A DNA stretch of 64,000 nt from DASSUW01 sp963849695 (GCA_963849695.1 CAWKIT010000006.1:16868-80867); one strand, 5' to 3'; shown: positions 8,074 through 17,846, counted from the first letter of the stretch. The notes: generated by a model from the letters alone, not told the origin. Numbers and translations are program-made.

Positions 8074-8706
8074 CTACTCGGCGAGCCGGCGGAGGTCACG
8101 GTCGCGGCGGAGCCGGGCGATCGTGCGCTGCCGGGTCGGGCCGATGCTCCCCACCGGCATGTCGAGCGCCGCCGAGATCTCCGCGTAGCTCGGGGCCGGC
8201 TCGGCGAACAGCATGCCGAGCAGCGCCGCGTCGCGGGCGGAGAGCCTCCCGAGCGCGCCGGTCACCGTCTGCCTGCGCTCGGCCTCGGCCAGGCGGTCGG
8301 CGTCGACGGGCTCGACGATCGCGGTGTCGAGGAGCTCGTGCTCGGTCGGCTCCTGGCGCCGGGCCGCCTGCACCGTGCGCAGCGACTCGCGGCGCGCGGT
8401 GGTGGCGATCCATCCGCCGACGGCGCCGGGGACCCGCACGCTGGCGATGTGCTCGAGCAGCCGCAGCCACGTGCTCTGCATGACGTCCTCGGCGTCGTGC
8501 GGCGACAGCCGGTGGGCGTGGGCGACCGCGCGGACGCGGCCGGCGAAGCGCTCGACGAGCGCGGCCCATGCCGCTCCATCGCCCGCCGACGCCGCGCGCA
8601 CGACGTCGTCGAGATCGGAGGGGTCTGCGGCTGTGCGATGACGCGCTGCGCGCGCCCGCTGCTCGCCGCGAACCGAATCTACGAAAGCTGATTGGTTGTA
8701 GTGCAT
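8074..8706 (-). CDS. ECF-type RNA polymerase sigma factor
   Basis: Region 2 is visible as WAALVERFAGRVRAVAHAHRL plus DAEDVMQSTWLRLLEHI. Region 4 is RLSARDAALLGMLF...SYAEISAALDMPVGSIGPTRQRTIARLRR, a recognisable sigma-70 region 4 helix-turn-helix. At 210 residues from the chosen ATG (8706) it fits an ECF factor; an upstream start at 8793 would add an unlikely 29 residues. There is no anti-sigma gene next to it. It is divergent from the BTAD regulator, with only about 95 bp between the start regions, so the two promoters must sit back to back. Targets are unknown. Confidence 0.88.
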   Translation of the reverse strand: MHYNQSAFVDSVRGEQRARAARHRTAADPSDLDDVVRAASAGDGAAWAALVERFAGRVRAVAHAHRLSPHDAEDVMQSTWLRLLEHIASVRVPGAVGGWIATTARRESLRTVQAARRQEPTEHELLDTAIVEPVDADRLAEAERRQTVTGALGRLSARDAALLGMLFAEPAPSYAEISAALDMPVGSIGPTRQRTIARLRRDRDLRRLAE

Positions 8707-8801
8707 CGCAGGGGAGCGTCGCCCAGCCCCCTGTCGCGCCGCTTGCGCGCCGCTTTCAAGCCCCTGCAAGCTAGGGTCGATCCACGAACGCACGATCGAC
8801 C

Positions 8802-11800
8802 ATCGAGTTCCGGCTCCTCGGCCCGCTCGAGGCTCGCCGGGAAGGCCGCGAGGTCCCGCTCGGCGGCTCGCGCCCGAAGGCCCTGCTCGCGGCGCTGCTG
8901 CTGCACCGCAACGAGCCGGTCACCACCGACCAGCTGATCGAGATGCTGTGGCCCGACGGTGGCCCCGAGCAGCCGGCGAAGACCATCCACGTGCACGTCT
9001 CGCGGCTGCGCCGCGCGCTTGCCGAGCCGCCCGCGCCGTCGCTGCTCGAGACCCACACCGGCTCGTACGTGCTGCGCGTAGCCCCCGGTGAGCTCGACGT
9101 GGACGACTTCACGGCGCTCGTCGCCGCCGGGCGCGAGGCGCTCACCGCGGGCGATGCGGCGGCCGCGTCGGTGTCCTTGACTCAGGCCCTCGGGCTGTGG
9201 CGCGGCAAGGCGTTCGCGGACTTCACCTACGAGCCGTTCGCCCAGGCCGAGATCGCGCAGCTCGAGGAGCTGCGGCTGGGCGCCGTCGAGCTCGCCGTGG
9301 ACGCCGACCTCGCGCTCGGACGGCACGCCATGGCGGTGCCCCGGCTCGAGCGGCTCACGGCCGAGCACCCGATGCGCGAGCGCATGCACGGCCAGCTGAT
9401 GCTCGCGCTCTACCGGTGCGGCCGGCAGGCCGACGCCCTCGCCGCGTACCGCCGCCTGCGGCACACCCTGGACAGCGAGCTCGGGCTCGAGCCGGGCCCC
9501 GAGCTGCGCAGGCTCGAACAGCGGATCCTGCGCCAGGAGGCGGACCTCGAAGGCGACGCGCTGCAAGCGGCGAAGCCCGCACCCACTGCGGCCGCGGAGC
9601 CGCGCGTGCCGCTCCCCGATCCGCTCGCGCACGCGGCCTCCCGGCCGCTCGCCGGCCGCGAGGCCGAGCTGTCCGGGATCGCCGAAGTCGCCGCCGGCCT
9701 CGCCGGCAGCCGCCACCTCGTGCTCCTGTCGGGCGACGCCGGCATCGGCAAGACGCGGCTGCTGGCGGAGGCCGCCGCGCGGCTGCACGCCGACGGCTGG
9801 CCGGTGCTCTACGGCCGCGCCGACGAGGACAGCCCGGTCCCGTACCAGCCGTTCGTCGAGGCACTGCACCACCACCTCGCCCACCGTCCCCGGCTGGCGC
9901 TCTCACCCGCGGAGCGGCTGCCGTCCGCGGCGGCGCCGCTGTCGGCGCTCGTGCCGGAGCTCGAGCCGCTGCTGCCCGACGAGCGGCCGCCGACGTGGGA
10001 GGAGCCGGAGACCGGGCGCTCGCGCCTCTACGTCGCGTTCGCCACCGTGCTGTCACAGGTCGCGGCCGAGGAACGCCTCGTGCTCGTGCTCGACGACCTG
10101 CACTGGGCCGATGCGCCGACGCTGAGGCTGGTCCGGGAGCTCGTGACCCGGCCGGGGAGCGCCGAGCTGATCGTGCTCGGGGCCTACCGCGACGGCGACG
10201 TCGAGCTCGACTCGCCGCTGTCGCCTCCCCAGCCGCTCGCCCGCCTCGTCGCCGACCTGCGCCGGGAGCGGCGCGTCACGCGCATACGGCTCGGCGGCCT
10301 CGGCGAAGAGGAGATCGCGGCGCTCGCGCAGGCGCGGCCCGCGGTCGTGCGCGCGCTGCACGCCGCGACACGCGGCAACCCGTTCCTGATCGAGCACACC
10401 CTGCCGGAGCTCGCCGCCGCCGCGGGCGACTCCGGCGACGTCGCCGCCGCGCTCGACGCCATCCGGGTGCCGGAGCCGATCCAGGAGATCCTCGGGCGCC
10501 GGCTCCAGACGCTCCCGCCGGGCGTCGCGGAGACGCTTGCGACCGCGGCCGTGCTCGGCGACGAGTTCCGGCTCGGGCAGCTCGAGGCGATCGCCTCCCC
10601 CGAGCTGCGGCCCGTGCTGCCGGCGATCGAGACCGCGCTGCGAAGCCGCATGCTCGAGGCGCGCGAGGAGGTCGACCGGTACGCGTTCGCGCACGAGCTG
10701 CTGAGACGCACGCTCTACTCGGCGCTGTCCAAGAGCCGCGCCGCGCGGCTGCACCTGCTGGCCGCCGAGACGCTCGAGCAGGCCGGCGCCGGTCCCGGCG
10801 AGCTCGCCCGTCACTACTGGACGGCGCGGGACATCGGCGGCGCCGAGCAGGCCGCGAAGTGCTACGTGGCGCTCGCCGGCGCACATGCGGCGGCGCACGA
10901 GCACGGCGAGGCCGTCGCCCACTACCACAAGGCGCTGCAGGCGCTGAAGCGGACCCCGGACGATGCGTCGCTGCACTGCGAGACGCTGCTCGGCCTCGCG
11001 AGCTCGCTCGAGCACCTCGACATCGGAAAGGCGCGCGCCGTCTACCGCCGCGCCGCCACGATCGCCGAGCAGGCCGGCGAGCCCGTCGCACTCGGGCGCG
11101 CCGCCGTCGGGTTCGCGCGCTTCCTGGCGTACGCCAGCGTGGACTGGGAAGCCGTCGCGCTGCTGGAGAGCGCGGAGGCGGCGCTGCCGCAGGCGCCGTC
11201 GGCCGTGCGGGCGCAGGTGCAGTGCATGCTGGGGGTGCGGCTCGAGCCGGCCGAGCAGGATCGGCGCGAACGGCTCTACCGGGAGGCCGCCGAGATGGCG
11301 CGCGCCGCGGGCGACGACGCCGCCCTCACCTCGATCCTCCGCTACGCGCCGTACGTGCTCTGGCGGCCCGAGAGCCTCGACGAGCGGATCGCCGCGGCGG
11401 ACGAGACGGTCCGGCGCGCGGAGCGGGCCGGCCTGGCCGACCAGGCGCTGTGGGGCGAGGTCAACGTCGCCGTCGAGCAGCTCGAGCACGGCGACGTCTC
11501 GCGCGCCGACGCGGCGCTCGCGGCGGCGCGCGGCCTGGCCGACGGCGCGCGCCACGGCTGGTTCGAGTGGTACCTGCCGATGCTGCTCGCCACCCGTGCC
11601 CAGCTCGCGGGCGACCTCGAGGCGGGCGAGCAGCTCGCCCGCTCCTCGCTCGAGCTGCGGACGCGGCACGAGCCGGGCGCGACCGAGACCTACACCGTGC
11701 AGTCGGCGATGCGCGCCCGGCTCGACGGCCACGCGGACGAGGACGTGGTGGCGAGCGTCGAGGAGCACGCGGCGCGCTTTCCGGACCGGCCGGTGTGGCG

Positions 11801-12326
11801 CGCGCTGCTGGTCGACCTCCTGCTCACGGCCGGGCGCGAGGACGAGGCTCGCGCGGCGCTCGCGCCGCTGCTGGCGAGCGGCGGCCTGCCCGCGGACATC
11901 GACCGGCTGGCCGTGCTCGCGCTGACGGCCGAGGCGGCGGCCCGCCTCGGCGCCACCGAGGAGGCCGGCGCCCTCGGCGAGGTGCTCGCCGCGTTCCCCG
12001 GCCGGTTCGTTCTCGTAGACCGCGCATGGGCGATGTGGGGCACGACGTCACGCGTGCTCGGCGTCGTCGCCGGCGCGCGCGGTGACGTGGCGGCGGCGAC
12101 ACGGCACTTCGAGGCCGCGGCCCGCGAGCACGAGGCCGCCGGCGCCAACGGGTGGCTCGCCCACACGCTGGCGGACCACGCGCGGGTCCTGATCGGCGCC
12201 GGCGACCGGCACGGCGGCGAGCCGCTCGTGGACCGCGCGCTGGCGCTCGCCCGCGCGCACGGCCTGCAGGGGCTCACGCGGCGGCTCGAGGCGGCTCCGA
12301 GCCCGGCGGCGCCACCGTCAGCGTGA
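8802..12326 (+). CDS. Large BTAD (AfsR/SARP-type) regulator with ATPase and TPR domains; no canonical start codon
   Basis: Domain order: OmpR-like winged helix (EFRLLGPLEA onwards), BTAD (about residues 95-245), AAA/NACHT-like ATPase with Walker A GDAGIGKT near residue 311 and Walker B VLDDLHWAD near 430, then a long TPR-like tail. The first ATG in frame (8943) falls inside the winged helix and would remove its first 47 residues. Homology clearly continues upstream to an ATC codon at 8802, exactly where family members begin with Met. A TAG closes the frame at about 8772 and no ATG, GTG or TTG lies between. Either initiation is non-AUG or the base call is wrong. Such proteins activate nearby or secondary-metabolite genes in response to nucleotide or ligand binding. 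Confidence 0.88.
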   Translation: MEFRLLGPLEARREGREVPLGGSRPKALLAALLLHRNEPVTTDQLIEMLWPDGGPEQPAKTIHVHVSRLRRALAEPPAPSLLETHTGSYVLRVAPGELDVDDFTALVAAGREALTAGDAAAASVSLTQALGLWRGKAFADFTYEPFAQAEIAQLEELRLGAVELAVDADLALGRHAMAVPRLERLTAEHPMRERMHGQLMLALYRCGRQADALAAYRRLRHTLDSELGLEPGPELRRLEQRILRQEADLEGDALQAAKPAPTAAAEPRVPLPDPLAHAASRPLAGREAELSGIAEVAAGLAGSRHLVLLSGDAGIGKTRLLAEAAARLHADGWPVLYGRADEDSPVPYQPFVEALHHHLAHRPRLALSPAERLPSAAAPLSALVPELEPLLPDERPPTWEEPETGRSRLYVAFATVLSQVAAEERLVLVLDDLHWADAPTLRLVRELVTRPGSAELIVLGAYRDGDVELDSPLSPPQPLARLVADLRRERRVTRIRLGGLGEEEIAALAQARPAVVRALHAATRGNPFLIEHTLPELAAAAGDSGDVAAALDAIRVPEPIQEILGRRLQTLPPGVAETLATAAVLGDEFRLGQLEAIASPELRPVLPAIETALRSRMLEAREEVDRYAFAHELLRRTLYSALSKSRAARLHLLAAETLEQAGAGPGELARHYWTARDIGGAEQAAKCYVALAGAHAAAHEHGEAVAHYHKALQALKRTPDDASLHCETLLGLASSLEHLDIGKARAVYRRAATIAEQAGEPVALGRAAVGFARFLAYASVDWEAVALLESAEAALPQAPSAVRAQVQCMLGVRLEPAEQDRRERLYREAAEMARAAGDDAALTSILRYAPYVLWRPESLDERIAAADETVRRAERAGLADQALWGEVNVAVEQLEHGDVSRADAALAAARGLADGARHGWFEWYLPMLLATRAQLAGDLEAGEQLARSSLELRTRHEPGATETYTVQSAMRARLDGHADEDVVASVEEHAARFPDRPVWRALLVDLLLTAGREDEARAALAPLLASGGLPADIDRLAVLALTAEAAARLGATEEAGALGEVLAAFPGRFVLVDRAWAMWGTTSRVLGVVAGARGDVAAATRHFEAAAREHEAAGANGWLAHTLADHARVLIGAGDRHGGEPLVDRALALARAHGLQGLTRRLEAAPSPAAPPSA

Positions 12327-13926
12327 CCGACGACGGCCGCTGCGGGTCGTGGAACACCTCCTGCTCGGCGGCGACCAGCCGGGTGGCGCGGAACGGGTCC
12401 TCTCCGGTTCCCGGGTTGCGCGCGTAGCGCGGGTGGGCGCCGCTCGAGACCTGGACGCGGATGCGGTGCCCGGCGGCGAACCGGTGCGCGGTCGGCCACA
12501 GCTCGAACCGCACCGCCGCCACGCCTTCGTCGTCGCGGGCCGGCTCGCCGGGCGTGAGCCGGATCAGGCCGTCGCAGACATTGAGCGAAGCGCCGTCGGG
12601 CTGGACGTCGCAGACGCGCACGAAGACGTCGGTGTCGCCGCGGCTCGAGCGCAGCCTGACGTCGGCGTGGACCGGGCCGAGCGCGTCGACGTCGGCGCCG
12701 AGCGGACCCGTCGTGAACGTGAGCACGTCGTCGCGCGCCTCCAGCGGCCGGTTGTCGCGCACCGGGCGCTGCTCGAGCAGCATCGCGCCGCCGAGCGCCG
12801 GCGTGGGGTCGGCCGGGTCGTAGACATAGCGGCTCGGAGGCGACGGCCGCGCGGGCGCGGACGTCGACAGCCCGCCGTCCGCCGCGAGGAAGAACGTGCG
12901 CCCGGCCGCGCCGGGGGGCGGCCAGCCGGACAGCTCGCGCCAGCGCCGCTCCCCGGTCACGTAGACGCGCACCGGCGCGTCGCCGACCAGCCGCCGGTCG
13001 CCGAGGAGGTGGGCGCGCAGCCAGCCGACGCCGTTGCGGAGGGCGGCGCCGGTCATGCCCGCGGCGGTGTGCGTCCAGGGGCCGACGATCAGCTGCGGCC
13101 GCCGCCCCGCCGCCTCCAGGGCGTGGAAGTCCTCCACCATCCAGGGCAGGAAGATGTCGTGCCAGCCGCCGACGAGCTGGACCGGCGCCCGGACGTCACC
13201 GACCGCCGACGAGAAGTCGCGCTCGCTCCAGTACGGGCTGTCAGGCGACATCTGGTCGGTCCACTCACGGAAGTACTCGACCTGGCTCCCGAACGCGCGC
13301 TCGTCGAGCTCGGCGACCGGAACGTGCTCGTAGACCCGGGGCAGCCTGCGCCGGAGGCCGTGCGCGAGCAGCAGCGGCGCCAGGTGCTGCTCCTGGACCT
13401 CGAGCACGAGCATCCATGACAGCGCCGCGTCGAGCGCGATGCTGCCGCCGCCGTATGCCATGCCGCGGAACTGCGACGCGGTCACCGAGGGCGCCAGCGC
13501 GTCGAGCTCGTCCGCGATCGCCCACTGGACGAGGCCCATGTAGCTGGGGCCGATGGCGCCGACCGGGCCGTCGTGCCAGGGCTGCGAGCGCAGCCAGCGC
13601 AGCGTCGCGAGGCCGTCGGCGCGCTCGTTGAAGGGGTCGAACCGCCCGCCGGAGCCGAACGTGCCGCGGATGCTCTGTACCACCGTCTGCAACCCGCGCT
13701 CGGCGACGAGGCGGCCGAACAGGAACCCGAACGCGCCGCGGCGGCCGTACGGCGACCGGACCAGGACGGTCGGCGCCCGCTCGCCGCCCGGCGGCGCGTA
13801 GCGGTCGGCGAGGAGGACGACGCCGTCGTCCATCGTCACCGCCAGGTCGCGCTCCACCACCAGATCCCGCGTGGCCGGCGCGGGCAGTCTCAGCAGGCGC
13901 CCGGCGATCTCGCTGACCGAGTTCAC
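12274..13926 (-). CDS. CocE/NonD-family hydrolase (X-Pro dipeptidyl-peptidase S15 type)
   Basis: Alpha/beta hydrolase core with LVRSPYGRRG, nucleophile elbow GPSYMGLVQW (catalytic Ser), VGGWHDIF and GPWTH (Asp and His region), followed by the C-terminal jelly-roll domain (RLTPGEPA, FELWPTAHRFAAGHRIRVQVSS) typical of cocaine esterase/S15 peptidases. About 550 residues, full family length. No signal peptide. I prefer the GTG at 13926; an ATG near 13970 would add a poorly conserved basic extension. It is convergent with the BTAD gene and the two 3' ends overlap by 53 bp. The substrate (ester, amide or beta-lactam) cannot be read from sequence. Confidence 0.88.
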   Translation of the reverse strand: MNSVSEIAGRLLRLPAPATRDLVVERDLAVTMDDGVVLLADRYAPPGGERAPTVLVRSPYGRRGAFGFLFGRLVAERGLQTVVQSIRGTFGSGGRFDPFNERADGLATLRWLRSQPWHDGPVGAIGPSYMGLVQWAIADELDALAPSVTASQFRGMAYGGGSIALDAALSWMLVLEVQEQHLAPLLLAHGLRRRLPRVYEHVPVAELDERAFGSQVEYFREWTDQMSPDSPYWSERDFSSAVGDVRAPVQLVGGWHDIFLPWMVEDFHALEAAGRRPQLIVGPWTHTAAGMTGAALRNGVGWLRAHLLGDRRLVGDAPVRVYVTGERRWRELSGWPPPGAAGRTFFLAADGGLSTSAPARPSPPSRYVYDPADPTPALGGAMLLEQRPVRDNRPLEARDDVLTFTTGPLGADVDALGPVHADVRLRSSRGDTDVFVRVCDVQPDGASLNVCDGLIRLTPGEPARDDEGVAAVRFELWPTAHRFAAGHRIRVQVSSGAHPRYARNPGTGEDPFRATRLVAAEQEVFHDPQRPSSVTLTVAPPGSEPPRAAA

Positions 13927-13985
13927 ACGCCGGATGGTCCCAGCCCGCAGACGTCGAACGCCGCGTAGGGGCATCATGTGCGCCG

Positions 13986-15617
13986 GTGTCCCGCATCTAC
14001 ATCACCGGGCATCGCAATCCCGACACGGATTCGATCGCGTCGGCGATCGGCTATGCCGAGCTCAAGGGGCGGCTCGACCCGCGCAGCGACTACGTGCCGG
14101 TGCGGCTCGGCGAGCTCAACGCGCAGACGCGCTGGGTGCTCGAGCGCAGCGGCGCCGCCGAGCCGGAGCTGCTGCCGCACGTGATGCTGCGGGTGCTGGA
14201 CGTGATGCGCGAGCGCTTCCCGCTCGCCGGGCACGACGAGCCGGTCCGCCAGGTCGGCCTGATCATGGCGCGCGGCGACCTCGACCTCGTGCCGGTGGTC
14301 GACGACGAGAAGCGGCTTGCAGGCGTGATGACCGAGCGGGTACTGGCGCGCCGCTACGTGCGCGAGTCGCGCGAGGCGTCGCGCCTGGACGCGCCGACGG
14401 CCGTCCGCATGATCGCCGAGGTGCTCGAGGGCGAGGTCGTCGAGGGCTCGCCCGACGACGAGGTGAGCGGCCGCGTGTGGGTGCTCGCGATGGCTACCGC
14501 CTCGCTGCCGCTGGGGTTCGAGGCGGGCGACGTGGTCGTGGTCGGGGACCGGCCCGACGCCCAGCGGATCGCGATCGACGTCGGCGTCGCGCTGCTCGTG
14601 CTCAGCAACGGCACCGCGGCCGAGCCGGACATCCTCGCGCAGGCGCGCGAGCGCGGCACCGCGGTCGTCACCTCGCCGCTCGACAGCTACGTCACGAGCC
14701 GGATGATCACGCTCTCGGCGCCGTGCCGCGCGCTGATGGACCACGAGCCGCTGGTCGTGCGGCCCGACGACCTCGTCGCCGACATCTCCGAGACGGTCAA
14801 GGACGTCGACTACCGCGCGGCGGTCGTGGTGGACCGCCACAACCGGCCGGTCGGCCTCGTCACGCGCTCGGACCTCGTGAGCCCCGAGCCGCGCCGCGTG
14901 CTGCTGGTCGACCACGCCGAGCAGGCGCAGAGCGTGCCGGGCGTCGAGTACGCGGAGATCGTCGAGATCCTCGATCACCACCACATCGGCTCGATCGAGA
15001 CGCGCGTGCCGGTGCGCGCGACGTTCGATCCGGTCGGGTCGACGGCGACGCTGGTGATCGAGCGCTTCCGCCAGAGCGGCATGGAGCCCAGCCGCCCGGC
15101 GGCGATCATGCTGCTCGGCGCGATCCTGTCCGACACCGTGATCCTGAACTCGCCGACCACCACCGACCGCGACCGCGCCGTGATCGACTACCTCGAGCAG
15201 GTGCTCGCGCTCGACGCCACCGAGTTCGGCCGTGAGATGTTCGAGCGCACGTCGGACCTGACGCGCGTGCCGGCCGACGAGATCGTGGAGCGCGACGCCA
15301 AGGAGTACGACGCGGGCGACGGCCAGACGCTCCGCATCGCGCAGGTGGAGACCGTCGGCGAGACACTCCACGAGCGGCAGGCCGAGCTGATCGAGGCGCT
15401 GAGCGCGGTCCGCGAGCGCGAGGGGCACGCCGTCGTCGCGCTGATGGTCACCGACATCATGGGCAAGGCGACGACGCTGTACGCGGCCGGCGACAGGATC
15501 GTGCTCGACCGCGCGTTCGGGACGCAGCGAAAGGACGGCGCCGTCGCGCTCCCGGGGGTCATGAGCCGCAAGAAGCAGGTCGCTCCGAAGCTGCTCGCGG
15601 CACTCGGCGCGCGCTGA
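13986..15617 (+). CDS. ppaC: Manganese-dependent inorganic pyrophosphatase with CBS and DRTGG domains
   Basis: DHH-family PPase. The metal ligands are in HRNPDTDSIASAIGY (residues 9-23) and DHHHIGSIE (about 327-335), and the C-terminal DHHA2 domain contains RKDGAVALPGVMSRKKQ. Inserted between the halves of the DHH domain are a CBS pair (LVPVVDDEKRLAGVM and YRAAVVVDRHNRPVGLV) flanking a DRTGG domain (SGRVWVLAMATASLP...VVVGDRP). This is the adenine-nucleotide-regulated CBS-PPase type that hydrolyses PPi to drive biosynthesis. The GTG start is divergent from the CocE-like gene. All catalytic motifs are intact. Confidence 0.93.
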   Translation: MSRIYITGHRNPDTDSIASAIGYAELKGRLDPRSDYVPVRLGELNAQTRWVLERSGAAEPELLPHVMLRVLDVMRERFPLAGHDEPVRQVGLIMARGDLDLVPVVDDEKRLAGVMTERVLARRYVRESREASRLDAPTAVRMIAEVLEGEVVEGSPDDEVSGRVWVLAMATASLPLGFEAGDVVVVGDRPDAQRIAIDVGVALLVLSNGTAAEPDILAQARERGTAVVTSPLDSYVTSRMITLSAPCRALMDHEPLVVRPDDLVADISETVKDVDYRAAVVVDRHNRPVGLVTRSDLVSPEPRRVLLVDHAEQAQSVPGVEYAEIVEILDHHHIGSIETRVPVRATFDPVGSTATLVIERFRQSGMEPSRPAAIMLLGAILSDTVILNSPTTTDRDRAVIDYLEQVLALDATEFGREMFERTSDLTRVPADEIVERDAKEYDAGDGQTLRIAQVETVGETLHERQAELIEALSAVREREGHAVVALMVTDIMGKATTLYAAGDRIVLDRAFGTQRKDGAVALPGVMSRKKQVAPKLLAALGAR

Positions 15618-15642
15618 GACGCGGTCTGGCAGAGTGACGCCG

Positions 15643-16365
15643 ATGAGCGAGCGCGCCGCGATCGTCACCGGAGCGTCCCGCGGCATCGGCTACGCGCTCG
15701 CCAAGGTCCTCGCCGACGCGGGCTACGCCGTCACGCTGAGCGCGCGCAAGCCGGAGTCGCTCGAGCAGGCGGCGGAGGCGCTGCGAGGCGCGGGCGCTCG
15801 CGTCGAGGTCGTGGCCGCGAACCTCGCCGACGAGGACTCGGTGCGCGCGGTCGTCGACCGCCACCGCGACACGTTCGGCCGCCTCGACGTGCTCGTCAAC
15901 AACGCGGGCGTCGGCGTCGGTGCCGCGGCCGGCGAGCACCGCACGAAGTACGTCGACATGCAGCTCGACGTCAACCTGCGCGCGATCGTGCTCTTCTACC
16001 GCGAGTGCGCCGACCTGCTGCGGGCGGCGGGGGCCGAGCACAAGAACGCCGTCGTGGTCAACATGGCGTCGATGGCCGGCAAGTCGCCGCAGCCGTGGCT
16101 CTCGGTGTACTCGGCCACGAAGGCGGCGGTCGTCGCCTACACCTCGGCGATGAACAAGGAGCTGAACGGCGCCGGCGTGAAGTCGGTCGCCTTCTGCCCG
16201 GGGTTCGTCGACACCGACATGAGCGAGTTCGTGAAGGAGTCGATCCCGTCCGAGGAGATGATCAAGACGAGCGACATCGCCGAGGCGCTGCAGTTCGTCC
16301 TGCGGCTGTCACCGAGCTGCGTGGTCCCGGAGATCGCCTTCCAGCGCCCCGGCGAGGCGCTGTAG
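15643..16365 (+). CDS. SDR-family oxidoreductase
   Basis: Classical short-chain dehydrogenase: TGASRGIGYA coenzyme loop at the N-terminus, NNAG, catalytic Ser in NMASMAG and YSATK (Tyr-x3-Lys), then CPGFVDTDM. About 240 residues. The Arg after the Gly motif and ARKPESL in the second strand fit NADP(H). An in-frame GTG nine bases upstream is also possible. It follows the pyrophosphatase by about 25 bp and precedes the cNMP-binding gene by about 23 bp, so the three may be one transcript. The substrate is unknown. Confidence 0.9.
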   Translation: MSERAAIVTGASRGIGYALAKVLADAGYAVTLSARKPESLEQAAEALRGAGARVEVVAANLADEDSVRAVVDRHRDTFGRLDVLVNNAGVGVGAAAGEHRTKYVDMQLDVNLRAIVLFYRECADLLRAAGAEHKNAVVVNMASMAGKSPQPWLSVYSATKAAVVAYTSAMNKELNGAGVKSVAFCPGFVDTDMSEFVKESIPSEEMIKTSDIAEALQFVLRLSPSCVVPEIAFQRPGEAL

Positions 16366-16388
16366 ACCGACATTGCAAGGAGAGCGAT

Positions 16389-16787
16389 ATGGACCCCGAC
16401 AACTTGCGCGCCGTGCCGTTGTTCGCCGAGATGGCGGACCGCGACCTGCGAGTGATCGCCACCTTCGCCACCGAGGACAGCGTGCCGGCCGGGGCGACGC
16501 TGATGCGCGAGGGCGACTACAGCAACGAGGTGCTCGCGATCGAGACCGGAACCGCGGACGTGCTCCAGGGCGACCGCACGGTGGCCAGCCTGGGCCCTGG
16601 GGACATCGTCGGCGAGATGGGCGTGCTGGAGCGCGAGCTGCGCAACGCCTCGGTGGTCGCGACCTCCCCGATGCGGCTGGTCCGCATGACGAACTGGGAC
16701 GTGAAGCGCCTCCCGAAGGACACGCGCGCTCGGCTCGCCGACCTGGTCCGGAGCCGCCAGGAGGCGGGCTCCGCCGACGGCGGCTGA
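16389..16787 (+). CDS. Cyclic-nucleotide-binding (CAP_ED) domain protein
   Basis: A 132-residue single-domain protein. NLRAVPLFAEMADRDLRVIA is the first helix; VPAGATLMREGDYSNEVLAIETG and LGPGDIVGEMGVLERELRNASVVA form the beta-roll and phosphate-binding cassette. The usual GE...RxA(S/T) signature is present as GEMG...RNAS, so the ligand-binding Arg is retained. AAGGAG is placed correctly before the ATG. There is no DNA-binding domain, so it probably acts as a stand-alone sensor or partner. The lipoprotein gene converges on its end. Confidence 0.88.
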   Translation: MDPDNLRAVPLFAEMADRDLRVIATFATEDSVPAGATLMREGDYSNEVLAIETGTADVLQGDRTVASLGPGDIVGEMGVLERELRNASVVATSPMRLVRMTNWDVKRLPKDTRARLADLVRSRQEAGSADGG

Positions 16788-16795
16788 GTCGATCA

Positions 16796-17698
16796 TCAGC
16801 GGGCGGGCTCGTAGCGGAACCGCATGTGGCGCGAGACGGCCTGGAGGTCGTGGGCGTTGGTCGCCTCCGCCAGGACGTCTCCCTCGGCGCTGCACCCCTC
16901 GCCCACTCTCAGGCGGACCTTCGCGGTGCGCGAGCGCTCGGCCGGGGCGGCGGTGCCGGGAGCCAGCACGATGCGCTCGATCTGCGCCGGCGGGTGGAGC
17001 TTCGTGACGCGGCGGACGCGATCGCCGCAGCGCGTCTCGTAGATCGCCGCCACGCGCGCGCGGCCGGTGCCGCCGTCGTCGTCGCGGGCGAGCGCGGTCG
17101 CCACCAGCAGCGGCTCGTCGAGGGTGACCGGCTCGAGCCGATCCTCCGGTGACGAGGGCGACACCGTCAGCGTCGGCGGCGCGCCGGGCGACTCGACGCG
17201 GAGCGCGGCGATCGGCGGCGTGCGGTCGCGGTCCGGGACGGTGACCTCGGGAGCTCCGCCGCGGGTGACGCGGATGTCGATGCTCCACTGGCGGTGGCCC
17301 GGTCTGGTGCCGAGCACGCGCACCGTGTTCGGGCCCCGCCGCAGGCCGTCGACCGCCGCCGAGAACCGGCCCGACCGCTCGACCACGACCGCGCCGGGGC
17401 GGCCGCCCTCGACCTGGACGCGAACCGCGCTGTCGTGCGGATCGACGCGGCCGGTGAACGCGAACACCGAGCCCGCGGCGGCGCCGATCGCCTCGTCGTT
17501 GCCGTGGCCGGCGGCGGTCCCGGCGTCGGGCGCGCCGGCCGCGGGCCGGGACAGGTCGACCGTGCCGGTGACGCGCCCGCGCTCGGTCCCGGTCCCGGGA
17601 TCGCCGCCGTCGCCGCACCCCGCCGCGGCGGTCGCCGTCGCGGCGACGGCGGCGAGCAGCACGACGGCGGACGGCACCGCTCGCACGATAGGGGCCAC
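16796..17698 (-). CDS. Putative lipoprotein of unknown function
   Basis: The start is placed at GTG 17698, just before an N-region and a hydrophobic stretch (VVLLAAVAATATAAA) followed by GCGDGG, a plausible lipobox Cys; a GTG four codons later is also good. The mature part is Gly/Asp/Thr-rich, then beta-rich with PNTVRVLGTRPGHRQW, resembling Ig-like or filamin-type extracellular domains. A single pair of cysteines lies in the last third. Probably anchored on the outer face of the membrane. No enzyme motif. Confidence 0.7.
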   Translation of the reverse strand: MAPIVRAVPSAVVLLAAVAATATAAAGCGDGGDPGTGTERGRVTGTVDLSRPAAGAPDAGTAAGHGNDEAIGAAAGSVFAFTGRVDPHDSAVRVQVEGGRPGAVVVERSGRFSAAVDGLRRGPNTVRVLGTRPGHRQWSIDIRVTRGGAPEVTVPDRDRTPPIAALRVESPGAPPTLTVSPSSPEDRLEPVTLDEPLLVATALARDDDGGTGRARVAAIYETRCGDRVRRVTKLHPPAQIERIVLAPGTAAPAERSRTAKVRLRVGEGCSAEGDVLAEATNAHDLQAVSRHMRFRYEPAR

Positions 17699-17846
17699 GC
17701 GCGCGATGAACCAATAAGCAGTGACCGGCCGTGATAAGCGCCGTGCATGACGCCGCACCCGCGCCGTCGCGTCACCGACGGGCGGCGACAGCGGTCCGAA
17801 AGCGTCTTGACAGCGCTCGGAAACACCGCTCAGCGAGCGTCGCCGC

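Noticed and set aside
8679..15686. Very long minus-strand frames opposite the BTAD regulator and pyrophosphatase (for example 10053-11768 and 13974-15686)
   Set aside because: They are mirror frames of strongly conserved plus-strand genes in DNA above 70% GC, with no recognisable domains, signal sequences or ribosome sites.
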